5,532 bases of DNA from Verrucomicrobiales bacterium. GTDB lineage: Bacteria; Verrucomicrobiota; Verrucomicrobiia; Limisphaerales; Palsa-1400. How positions within the stretch are numbered: position 1 is the stretch's first letter; the number at the start of each line of letters is the position of its first letter. Under the pieces are notes generated by a model that did no database searches, was not told where the DNA came from, and saw only the letters and a list, made by a program, of their open reading frames with translations. The stretch covers positions 1 to 5,532 of the forward strand of contig JAQGOW010000371.1 of assembly GCA_028293405.1 (NCBI GenBank). The letters are read 5' to 3'. Positions 1-5,532 of this stretch are shown one piece after another. The position numbers and the translations under genes are program-made.

Positions 1-529
1 CGTCGCGATGACGCTGAAGTTTATTTACGTCGTGAAGAAACCCGGTCCTTCGACGATCGAACAAGTCAGCACGGTTTGGTTCCGCACGATCGATACGTTC
101 AACGCGCTGTTCCACTCGAAGCAAACGGGTGTCGGTGTGAAAGATTTGAGCGGTCCTCCTGGAATTCTCGCGATGCTGGCAGCCCAGGTGAACACGGACT
201 TCCGTTTGGCGCTGAGCTTCCTGGTGTTGCTGAACATCAATCTGGCGATGCTGAATATGTTGCCGATTCCGGTTCTCGACGGCGGACATATTTTGATGGC
301 GATCCTTGAGAAAATTCGTCGTCGGCCATTGAGCGTGCGCGTTGTCGAATACACCACGACGGCGTTTGCGGTGTTGCTGATTTCGTTCATGCTGTTCGTC
401 TCGTTCAACGACGTGACAAAACGCTTTTCGATTTTCCGCGCGATGTTCAATCATGGCGCCAAGATCGAACAACAGGCGCAACCTGAACCGACGCCACAAC
501 AGCAGCCGAAAGCCGCACCCGCGCAATAA
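1..529 (+). CDS. rseP: RseP-like site-2 zinc metalloprotease, C-terminal part (5' end outside window)
   Basis: This is the C-terminal portion of an inner-membrane M50 (site-2) protease, the family that cleaves transmembrane segments of anti-sigma factors and leftover signal peptides. The reading frame is open to the window edge, so the ATG at 8 is almost certainly internal. Counting from that ATG, a GPPGI segment (49-53) matches the GP-I region after the PDZ part. A hydrophobic helix (about 66-88) then runs into NMLPIPVLDGGH (83-94), the family's second active-site motif, whose Asp91 is a zinc ligand. A second membrane helix (about 116-134) ends with a FND motif (133-135), as in E. coli RseP. 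The HExxH motif and PDZ domains would lie upstream and cannot be seen. The last 20 or so residues form a Gln/Pro/Ala-rich cytoplasmic or periplasmic tail, longer than in E. coli RseP. The stop is 8 bases before ispG, which suggests one transcript. The family assignment is secure; the exact substrate is unknown. Confidence 0.93.
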   Translation, partial: VAMTLKFIYVVKKPGPSTIEQVSTVWFRTIDTFNALFHSKQTGVGVKDLSGPPGILAMLAAQVNTDFRLALSFLVLLNINLAMLNMLPIPVLDGGHILMAILEKIRRRPLSVRVVEYTTTAFAVLLISFMLFVSFNDVTKRFSIFRAMFNHGAKIEQQAQPEPTPQQQPKAAPAQ

Positions 530-537
530 GACACGCA

Positions 538-2328
538 ATGCAATACTGCCGCTCGCCTTATCTTTATAGTCGTCGCAAAACTCGCGAAGTCGTTGTTGGT
601 GATCCAAAAAACGGCGGCGTGATCATGGGCGGCGATCATCCGGTCGTGAAGCAGTCGATGCTCACTTGCGACACGATGGACACAGCGATGTGCGTGAAGC
701 AAACGCTGGAATTGGTCGCGGTGGGTTGCCAGATCGTGCGCATCACGGCTCCTACAGTAAAGGACGCGGCGAACCTGCAAAACATTGTCGCCGAATTGCA
801 CGCACGCGGTTGCAGGGTGCCGATCGTTGCTGACATTCATTTTAAACCGGACGCCGCGATGGAAGCGGCGAAGTGGGTTGAAGTCGTTCGTATCAATCCC
901 GGTAATTACGCAGACAAAAAGAAATTTGCCGTCCGCGAATATAACGATAACCAATACGACGCGGAACTGGAGCGGATCGAGGAGCAGTTCACACCGCTCG
1001 TTTTGCTTTGCAAACAGCTCGGTCGCGCGATGCGCATCGGCACGAACCACGGTTCGTTGAGCGATCGTATCATGAATCGTTACGGCGATACGCCGCTGGG
1101 TATGGTGGAGAGCGCCTTGGAATTTGCACGGATTGCGCGCAAGAACGATTACCACAATTTTAAGTTTTCGATGAAGTCGTCGAACCCGAAGGTGATGATC
1201 GAATGTTATCGCCTGTTGGTCGCGCGACTGGATGAACTTGGGCCGGATTGGAATTATCCGATTCACCTCGGCGTCACTGAAGCGGGCGAAGGCGAGGATG
1301 GTCGAATCAAGAGTGCAATCGGTATCGGTTCCCTGCTCTGCGATGGCTTGGGCGACACAATTCGTGTTTCGCTGACCGAAGATTCTCCGAACGAAATTGC
1401 GGTGTGCACGGACCTGCTCGCGCAGATTCCGTTGCTCACGAAAAAAGCGGATAACACAAATCTGCCGGTTAAAGAATGGCCGTTTGATCCGTTTACTTTT
1501 ACGCGTCGCGCCACACCGGAAATTGAGTTAGCCGAAAATGTGAAATGCGGCGGCGAACAAACGCAACGTGTGGTTGTGACTCGCGCGACGTGGGATAAGG
1601 TTGCGCCGAAGATTCGTCCGAAAGACGACGTTCGTCCGGAAGCGATTTACGAAGACCTGAACATTCACGAAATCGATCCGACGCAGGATTTTGAAATCAA
1701 TTGCGACACGCAATTGGTCACGGTCAAAGACGGCGTGCAACTGCCGCCTATCACCGCGTTCCGAATGCTCACGGCAAAATTGCGGCGCATGGGTCGTAAC
1801 AACCCGATCCTGCTGAAGGACTGTATCAATTTCGAACCGGTTCCGCTGGAGCCGAAGATTGCCCTGCTGCGCGCGTCGGTCGTTATCGGCGCATTGCTCG
1901 CGGATGGTATTGGTGACGCGATTCTGGTTCGTGGTGAATCGGGTGGCGGACAGAGTCTGCGGCTCGCGTTTAATATTTTGCAAGCGGCCGGTTGTCGCAG
2001 TTTCAAGACGGACTATGTCGCCTGCCCTTCGTGCGGACGCACGTTGTTCAATTTGCAGACCGTCACGGCGCGCATCAAAGAGCGCACGCAACATTTGAAA
2101 GGCGTGAAGATCGCCATCATGGGTTGCATCGTGAATGGTCCCGGTGAAATGGCCGATGCGGATTTCGGATACGTCGGTGGCGCGCCCAACAAGATCAATC
2201 TTTACGTCGGGAAGACTCCGGTGAAGTTCAATATTCCCGAAGCCGAAGCGGTGGATCGTCTCGTTGATCTGATTCGCGAACATGGCAAGTGGGTTGAACC
2301 GGAAGTGCTCGCAGAAGTGCAGGCGTAG
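538..2328 (+). CDS. ispG: 4-hydroxy-3-methylbut-2-enyl diphosphate synthase, long three-domain form
   Basis: IspG (GcpE) is the cytoplasmic [4Fe-4S] enzyme that reductively opens methylerythritol cyclodiphosphate to HMBPP, the penultimate step of the MEP isoprenoid pathway. The 596-residue product is the long form seen in Chlamydiae, Bacteroidetes and plants; the E. coli type is about 370 residues. The N-terminal TIM barrel (about 1-295) shows VADIHF (97-102), VRINPGN (117-123), RIGTNHGSLS (166-175), FSMKSSN (210-216), HLGVTEAG (243-250) and GLGDTIRVSLT (270-280). The extra middle domain (A*) spans about 300-475. The C-terminal cluster domain (about 479-596) holds CPSC (Cys496, Cys499) and GCIVNGPGE (Cys530, Glu537), the three cysteines and one glutamate that bind the cluster, spaced as in the E. 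coli enzyme. The ATG at 538 leaves a short lead before the conserved RRKT/QSM region, but no Shine-Dalgarno is evident. It lies 8 bases after rseP, so translation may be coupled. The gene appears intact. Confidence 0.97.
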   Translation: MQYCRSPYLYSRRKTREVVVGDPKNGGVIMGGDHPVVKQSMLTCDTMDTAMCVKQTLELVAVGCQIVRITAPTVKDAANLQNIVAELHARGCRVPIVADIHFKPDAAMEAAKWVEVVRINPGNYADKKKFAVREYNDNQYDAELERIEEQFTPLVLLCKQLGRAMRIGTNHGSLSDRIMNRYGDTPLGMVESALEFARIARKNDYHNFKFSMKSSNPKVMIECYRLLVARLDELGPDWNYPIHLGVTEAGEGEDGRIKSAIGIGSLLCDGLGDTIRVSLTEDSPNEIAVCTDLLAQIPLLTKKADNTNLPVKEWPFDPFTFTRRATPEIELAENVKCGGEQTQRVVVTRATWDKVAPKIRPKDDVRPEAIYEDLNIHEIDPTQDFEINCDTQLVTVKDGVQLPPITAFRMLTAKLRRMGRNNPILLKDCINFEPVPLEPKIALLRASVVIGALLADGIGDAILVRGESGGGQSLRLAFNILQAAGCRSFKTDYVACPSCGRTLFNLQTVTARIKERTQHLKGVKIAIMGCIVNGPGEMADADFGYVGGAPNKINLYVGKTPVKFNIPEAEAVDRLVDLIREHGKWVEPEVLAEVQA

Positions 2329-2339
2329 CGGGTTGAAGA

Positions 2340-2414
2340 AGTATTCAGTGTTCAGTATTCAATCCAGTCGAACACCGATTACTGAATACTGGATACTGAA
2401 AACTGAATACTGAC
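2340..2414. repeat. Imperfect inverted repeat made of ACTGAATACT-like words
   Basis: Within the 88-base gap after ispG, positions 2340-2358 (agtattcagtgttcagtat) pair with 2393-2411 as reverse complements at 18 of 19 positions. They are separated by 34 bases. The loop contains further related words: atccagt (2362-2368) can pair with actggat (2388-2394), and actgaatact recurs at 2381-2390 and 2402-2411. The tract therefore holds several copies of one short word in both orientations and can fold in more than one way. It is much more AT-rich than the flanking genes and ends only a few bases before the ATG at 2417, so it occupies the ribosome-binding region of that gene. There is no T-run, so it is not a typical intrinsic terminator. 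It may be a dispersed intergenic palindromic element or an mRNA processing or attenuation structure; the sequence does not decide between these. Confidence 0.8.
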
Positions 2415-2416
2415 TT

Positions 2417-2677
2417 ATGACTCGGCAACAAGTCCTGGATGTTTACTTCATGGAAGCGCGCGCGAAGCTCATCGACATCGCGGCATTCCTCGACCGCCTC
2501 GATCGCGCCCCCGGTGAGCCTGACTTTCGACTGCGCGCTTTCATCAAGGCTCTCCACGAGTTGCAAGGCGAAGGACCCAACCGCGCGGAAAAGGTATTGC
2601 TGAGTTTGAGTGATCCGACGACTGAACCTCTCGCTAAAGCAACAGTTAAAGGCGCGACCGGCGCGTGGAGAAAATAG
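2417..2677 (+). CDS. Small uncharacterised protein preceding eboB-like gene
   Basis: This is an 86-residue soluble protein with no signal peptide or membrane segment. The N-terminal half (about 4-50) is charged and probably helical, with the core [18 protein letters not shown] at 14-31. The second half contains [16 protein letters not shown] (about 56-71) and a short Gly/Ala-rich end. I do not recognise a named domain. It resembles, from memory, small hypothetical proteins found beside TatD-like genes in Verrucomicrobia and Planctomycetes, but this is not verified. It is far shorter than the usual EboA (about 200 residues or more) and shows no clear likeness to it. The stop lies 2 bases before the preferred start of the TatD-like gene, so the two are very likely co-translated. 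The ATG at 2417 has no Shine-Dalgarno and lies directly after the inverted repeat; the ATG at 2450 (Met12) is an alternative. Its closeness to eboB and codon usage typical of the window support it as a real gene of unknown function. Confidence 0.75.
   Translation: MTRQQVLDVYFMEARAKLIDIAAFLDRLDRAPGEPDFRLRAFIKALHELQGEGPNRAEKVLLSLSDPTTEPLAKATVKGATGAWRK
2667..2670 (+). promoter_or_regulatory. Ribosome binding site deciding the eboB start
   Basis: The sequence ggag lies 9 bases before the ATG at 2680 and is the clearest Shine-Dalgarno in the window. It lies inside the last codons of the upstream small gene. A longer reading from the GTG at 2665 would place this site inside the coding region and add only five residues, so the ATG at 2680 is preferred. 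Confidence 0.6.
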
Positions 2678-2679
2678 CC

Positions 2680-3483
2680 ATGCGTTACATTGAACCACAC
2701 GGGCACATGGTCAGTCGGACGACGGACGATTACACGGCAATGGCGATGGCGGGTTGCCAAGCCGTTTGCGAACCGGCGTTTTGGGCTGGTTTTGATCGCA
2801 GTTCGGTTGACGGTTTTTACGATTATTTTTGTCAGCTCACCGAACACGAACCGGCGCGCGCGGCGAAGTTCGGCATACCTCACTACACCTGGCTTTGCAT
2901 TAATCCCAAGGAATCGGAAGACACGAAGCTGGCCGAGGAAGTCATCAACATCATTCCGAAGTTCTTGGACAAGCCAACCGTTCTGGGAATCGGTGAAATT
3001 GGACTGAACAAAAATAGTCGCAATGAACTGCGCATTTTTGAAAAGCACGTGGACCTCGCGGCGAAGCACGATCAACTCATCCTCATTCATACACCACATC
3101 TCGAGGATAAATTGAAAGGCACACGTTTGATCGTTGATGCGTTGAAGAGCGATAAACGCATCAAGCCCGAGCGCGTCATTATTGATCACGTCGAAGAACA
3201 CACGATCAAGCTCGTGCTCGATTCAGGTTTTTGGGCAGGAATGACTTTGTATCCAGACTCCAAGTGCACATCGGCGCGCGCGATCGACATGATCGACATT
3301 TATGGCGGTGAGCGGTTGTGGATGAACAGCGCATGCGATTGGGGCGTGAGCGTTCCACTGGCGGTACCTCGCACGGCACTCGAGATGAAAAAACGGGGAC
3401 ATTCCGCTGAGTTCATCGATAAGATGATTTATCAGAACCCGCTAAAATTCTTGTCGCAGAGTCCGCGCTTCAAACTGGGTTAG
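2680..3483 (+). CDS. eboB: EboB-like TatD-family metal-dependent hydrolase
   Basis: This is a 267-residue TIM-barrel protein of the TatD branch of the amidohydrolase superfamily, predicted cytoplasmic. All expected metal ligands are visible: the HxH pair His7/His9 (EPHGHM), Glu106 (GIGEIGL), His137 (LIHTPH), His170 (VIIDH) and Asp220 (SACDWG). The opening MVSRTTDDY (10-18), EPAFW (31-35), the IHTPH and ACDWGVS segments and YQNPL near the end match EboB proteins of the ebo cluster more closely than DNase-type TatD proteins. In cyanobacteria, ebo genes are needed for moving the scytonemin precursor out of the cytoplasm; the chemical reaction of EboB is unknown. The ATG at 2680 was chosen over the GTG at 2665 because of the well-placed ggag. 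It lies 2 bases after the small gene and 3 bases before the eboE-like gene, which indicates an operon. The family call is strong; the EboB subfamily call is from remembered motifs and the eboE neighbour. Confidence 0.9.
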   Translation: MRYIEPHGHMVSRTTDDYTAMAMAGCQAVCEPAFWAGFDRSSVDGFYDYFCQLTEHEPARAAKFGIPHYTWLCINPKESEDTKLAEEVINIIPKFLDKPTVLGIGEIGLNKNSRNELRIFEKHVDLAAKHDQLILIHTPHLEDKLKGTRLIVDALKSDKRIKPERVIIDHVEEHTIKLVLDSGFWAGMTLYPDSKCTSARAIDMIDIYGGERLWMNSACDWGVSVPLAVPRTALEMKKRGHSAEFIDKMIYQNPLKFLSQSPRFKLG

Positions 3484-3486
3484 CAC

Positions 3487-4638
3487 ATGCAACTCAAACA
3501 CAACCTGCATCTAGCCTACTGCACCAATGTGCATCGTGGCGAGACGTGGGAGGAAACGTTTGCGGCGCTGGAGAAATATACGTTGGCCGTTAAGCAACGC
3601 GTTTCTCCGACGAAGCCTTATGCCATTGGTCTTCGTTTGAGCGCGCAAGCGGCGTTTGATCTGACGCGACAGAACGTGCTCACTGAATTCAAGCACTGGC
3701 TTGATAAAAACGGTTGCTACGTTTTTACGATCAACGGATTTCCGTTCGGCAAGTTCCATGGAGAGCGGGTTAAAGAACAAGTTTACTTACCGGACTGGAC
3801 CTCAATCGGTCGTGTTGATTTTACCAACCTGCTGTTCGACATCCTTGCACAACTTGTGCCGTCGGATATCGAAGGCTCAGTCAGCACGGTGCCAGGGTCG
3901 TTCAAGGAGTTTGTAAAGAACGCCGAACAGCTTCGTGTTATTCGCAAAAATATTTTCCACTCGATCGAACATGCCGCTCGTGTCAGCGCGCTGAGTGGAC
4001 GTCGCTTGCACCTGGCGCTGGAGCCTGAACCGCTTTGTCTGTTCGAAACGACGCACGAAACGGCAATGTTTTTCGAACGGCTGCGCGCCGAGCACAATCA
4101 CGACCATCGCATTGACGAACATCTGGGCGTGAATTACGACACTTGCCACATTGCCGTAGAATTCGAAGAACCAGTCGATGCGATTGCTGAACTGCAGAAG
4201 CACAACATTCGCATCAGCAAACTGCATCTCAGTTCGGCGCTGAAAATTAAAGATTCGCCGCCCGCTCGTGAAGCGTTGTCGGCGTTCTCGGAAAGCACTT
4301 ACCTGCATCAAGTCGTTGCCCGCGGACACGATGGAAAACTGATGCGATATCGCGATTTGCCGGATGCGCTCAACACGCCCACAACCGAGGAGTGGCGGGT
4401 GCATTTTCACGTTCCGCTGCATTGGCAACCAACCGGTTTGCTGGAGAGCACGGCGGATCATTTGGTGGGGATTCTCGATATTGTCCAAAAAAATCCGGCA
4501 CTCTGTTCCCATCTTGAAATGGAGACTTACACTTGGGAAGTGATGCCGCCGGAACTGAAGAGTCGGGATGTGGTGGATCAATTGGTTTCGGAATACGAAT
4601 GGACGCTCGCGCGGCTCAGCGAGCGAGGGCTGGCGTGA
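3487..4638 (+). CDS. eboE: EboE-like metabolite traffic protein (sugar-isomerase-like TIM barrel)
   Basis: This is a 383-residue cytoplasmic protein resembling EboE, a divergent member of the xylose-isomerase-like TIM-barrel group. The opening LAYCTNVHRGETWEE (9-23) is the family's characteristic start. Further conserved-looking blocks are INGFPFGKFHG (82-92), VSTVPGS (132-138), LALEPEP (176-182), YDTCHIAVEFEE (217-228), KLHLSSAL (245-252), YLHQVVAR (272-279), EWRVHFHVPL (302-311) and HLEMETYTWEVMPPEL (342-357). Candidate metal or catalytic residues are Glu179, Asp218, His221, His306, His308 and Glu346, judged by position on predicted strand ends. In known ebo clusters EboE works with EboB, the prenyltransferase EboC and the cyclase-like EboD, but its substrate is not established. 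It starts 3 bases after the eboB-like stop, so co-transcription is very likely. The length is normal and no damage is seen. Confidence 0.9.
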   Translation: MQLKHNLHLAYCTNVHRGETWEETFAALEKYTLAVKQRVSPTKPYAIGLRLSAQAAFDLTRQNVLTEFKHWLDKNGCYVFTINGFPFGKFHGERVKEQVYLPDWTSIGRVDFTNLLFDILAQLVPSDIEGSVSTVPGSFKEFVKNAEQLRVIRKNIFHSIEHAARVSALSGRRLHLALEPEPLCLFETTHETAMFFERLRAEHNHDHRIDEHLGVNYDTCHIAVEFEEPVDAIAELQKHNIRISKLHLSSALKIKDSPPAREALSAFSESTYLHQVVARGHDGKLMRYRDLPDALNTPTTEEWRVHFHVPLHWQPTGLLESTADHLVGILDIVQKNPALCSHLEMETYTWEVMPPELKSRDVVDQLVSEYEWTLARLSERGLA

Positions 4639-4643
4639 GCAAC

Positions 4644-4665
4644 CAACTGTCGACGTAAACAGTTG
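4644..4665. other. Short perfect dyad after eboE
   Basis: The sequence caactgt (4644-4650) is exactly repeated in reverse complement as acagttg (4659-4665) around an 8-base centre. It lies 5 bases after the eboE-like stop and overlaps a TTGACA box. There is no following T-run, so an intrinsic terminator is unlikely; an operator or a small RNA hairpin at the transcript end are both possible. Such a short dyad can arise by chance. Confidence 0.4.
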
Positions 4666-4691
4666 ACACACTTTGCGAAAGGGCGTAGGCC
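4663..4691 (+). promoter_or_regulatory. Possible sigma70-type promoter for the downstream gene
   Basis: A perfect TTGACA (4663-4668) is followed after 17 bases by taggcc (4686-4691), a weak -10 box. An overlapping tatagc (4692-4697) looks closer to consensus but is too far away. Either would start transcription at or just before the ATG at 4701, giving a nearly leaderless message, which would fit the absence of a Shine-Dalgarno. The -35 box overlaps the right arm of the dyad at 4644-4665. This is suggestive only. Confidence 0.25.
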
Positions 4692-4700
4692 TATAGCCGA

Positions 4701-5105
4701 ATGGCGTTACCGTTTAGAGATGCATTTGCGGAGTGTTTCGGGACCAATCCACAAGATTTTTCCAGAGACGCGCTCAACCATTGTCTCTATGCGCATGCCC
4801 GGGCTATTTGGGGATTTTTGCGGTTTGTAGGCGGGCCACCGGTGTTGGCAGCGGACGCGTTCATGACCCTCGTTGCCGATACGCGCAGCAAGGACGAATT
4901 GATGGACGCGATTGCCGAGTATCGCGATGAAGTGCGGCCGCATTCGGGATTTCTGGCGCGCCGATTATATCTGCGCGTTTCGGTCGAACGCCTGCTTGCC
5001 ATGCATCACTTCGTGCGTGAAGTCGAACACAAGCATATGATCGATGCCGCCGCTGCGGAATTTCAGTCTGCTAGTAATATTTATTCCGGTAGTACAGTGT
5101 CTTAA
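4701..5105 (+). CDS. Uncharacterised 134-residue helical protein
   Basis: I do not recognise a named family. The product is soluble and probably mostly helical. It has an N-terminal block with FGTNPQDF (13-20) and NHCLYAHARAIWGFLRF (26-42), a charged middle with DTRSKDELMDAIAEYRDE (59-76), and a C-terminal helix rich in His and charged residues (MHHFVREVEHKHMIDAA, 100-116). No signal peptide or membrane segment is seen. A stop codon in frame at 4686 rules out a longer start, and no ribosome binding site is evident before the ATG at 4701. It lies 62 bases after the eboE-like gene, so it may be a separate unit. Its last 35 bases overlap the 3' end of the opposing minus-strand gene. Codon use resembles the neighbours, and the opposite-strand frames over most of it are short, which supports coding. 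The function is unknown. Confidence 0.72.
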   Translation: MALPFRDAFAECFGTNPQDFSRDALNHCLYAHARAIWGFLRFVGGPPVLAADAFMTLVADTRSKDELMDAIAEYRDEVRPHSGFLARRLYLRVSVERLLAMHHFVREVEHKHMIDAAAAEFQSASNIYSGSTVS

Positions 5106-5532
5106 GCTGTTCGTCCGGTCCCACAAAGGTCGCGTAGCAATCGAGCAAGCGCGACATTTCCATCAGCAACCACGGCGCGGAAAAGTGTCCGCCATTCTTT
5201 GTGTAGACGACGTTGTCGGCAATGTAGACGGCGGAATGAATGATGTCGCCGTTCGGTTTGGTCAGAAAAACCAGGTCGCCATAACGCGGATCGGAGAACA
5301 CCGGGTAATAATCTGTTGCGAGCTTCGTACGAATCGACTCTGCGCTGGTGTAATCGCCTTGAGGCGGATCGTGGAAGAAATTGAACGACGTCCAGTGGCA
5401 GTTCTCGGGCTGAGCGTAGGATGGAGATGGGTACGTATAAATGCGCGCGGTCGGCATCGTCGGCAGAAGATGCGTGATGTCCACAATCGCGCCCTTCGGC
5501 AATTTGCTCATCGCTTGCAACAACGGACGCAC
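5071..5532 (-). CDS. NlpC/P60-like cysteine hydrolase domain protein (start outside window)
   Basis: This is a minus-strand frame open to the window edge; its first codon in view is GTG and is probably internal. The 153 visible residues suggest an NlpC/P60-type papain-like fold, used for cell-wall peptide or amide hydrolysis. Cys45 (ENCHWTSFNFF, 44-53) opens a predicted helix and is the likely nucleophile. YGDLVFL (84-90) matches the family's GDLVFF strand, and His99 in IIHSAVYIADN (97-107) matches the HVGIYIG segment carrying the catalytic His. The Cys-to-His spacing of 54 residues is typical. A third polar residue could be Asn113 or His116. The usual Asp before the Cys is replaced by Asn44, and the fold is divergent, so enzymatic activity is not certain. 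An N-terminal signal or lipoprotein sequence would be outside the window. The gene ends in ...LYYRNKYY and its stop lies inside the 3' end of the opposing 134-residue gene. The domain call is by motif inspection and remains tentative. Confidence 0.68.
   Translation of the reverse strand: MRPLLQAMSKLPKGAIVDITHLLPTMPTARIYTYPSPSYAQPENCHWTSFNFFHDPPQGDYTSAESIRTKLATDYYPVFSDPRYGDLVFLTKPNGDIIHSAVYIADNVVYTKNGGHFSAPWLLMEMSRLLDCYATFVGPDEQLKTLYYRNKYY

Noticed and set aside
451..1266. 271-codon open frame on the minus strand opposite ispG
   Set aside because: It lies entirely antisense to the end of rseP and the start of the clearly conserved ispG. Its translation is rich in His, Arg and Cys with no recognisable motif, as expected for the complement of a real gene.
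1528..2283. 251-codon open frame on the minus strand opposite the ispG 3' half
   Set aside because: It is antisense to the conserved cluster-binding domain of IspG, and its Arg/Asn/Thr-rich translation has no family resemblance.
2340..2414. CRISPR-like array or intrinsic terminator in the repeat tract
   Set aside because: The copies are short, in both orientations and not separated by regular unique spacers, and no T-run follows the hairpin.
2665..2679. GTG at 2665 as the start of the TatD-like gene
   Set aside because: It would add only MEKIA, would overlap the upstream gene, and would bury the well-spaced ggag that serves the ATG at 2680.
2443..3201. 252-codon open frame on the minus strand across the small gene and eboB
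   Set aside because: It is the shadow of two + strand genes; the eboB-like frame carries every metal ligand of its family, so the antisense frame is not credible.
4644..4665. Rho-independent terminator after eboE
   Set aside because: The stem is only 7 base pairs, not GC-rich, and is followed by gacacac rather than a T-run.
3877..4671. 264-codon open frame on the minus strand opposite eboE
   Set aside because: The + strand frame has clear EboE motifs along its whole length, and the antisense translation is compositionally odd with no motif.

Overview
The window looks like a stretch of a bacterial chromosome with moderate GC and short intergenic gaps. Protein resemblance points to the Verrucomicrobia, perhaps a Pedosphaera/Limisphaera-like lineage. 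Support for this is the long-form IspG with an inserted middle domain, the rseP-ispG adjacency, and small proteins that resemble verrucomicrobial hypotheticals. This is an inference from remembered family patterns, not from a search.

Left part (1-2328, + strand): the 3' end of a site-2 protease gene (rseP) is followed after 8 bases by a complete ispG. IspG is the iron-sulfur enzyme of the penultimate MEP-pathway step, and all four of its cluster ligands are visible. The pair is probably co-transcribed, perhaps with dxr further upstream outside the window.

Middle part (2329-4638, + strand): an 88-base gap holds an imperfect inverted repeat built from copies of an ACTGAATACT-like word. Three tightly packed genes follow: an 86-residue protein of unknown function, a TatD-like metal-dependent hydrolase closely resembling EboB, and a TIM-barrel protein closely resembling EboE. 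EboB and EboE are known from the ebo cluster, which is linked to export or processing of secondary metabolites such as the scytonemin precursor in cyanobacteria. The usual eboC (UbiA prenyltransferase), eboD (dehydroquinate-synthase-like) and eboF genes are absent here, and so is a recognisable eboA. The locus is therefore a reduced or split ebo-like unit beside an isoprenoid gene, and it is the most interesting part of the window.

Right part (4639-5532): a 62-base gap contains a short perfect dyad overlapping a TTGACA box. It is followed by an uncharacterised 134-residue protein on the + strand. That gene converges on, and overlaps by 35 bases, the 3' end of a minus-strand gene whose start lies beyond the window. 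The latter looks like an NlpC/P60-type cysteine hydrolase domain. No RNA genes, insertion sequences or CRISPR arrays were seen.
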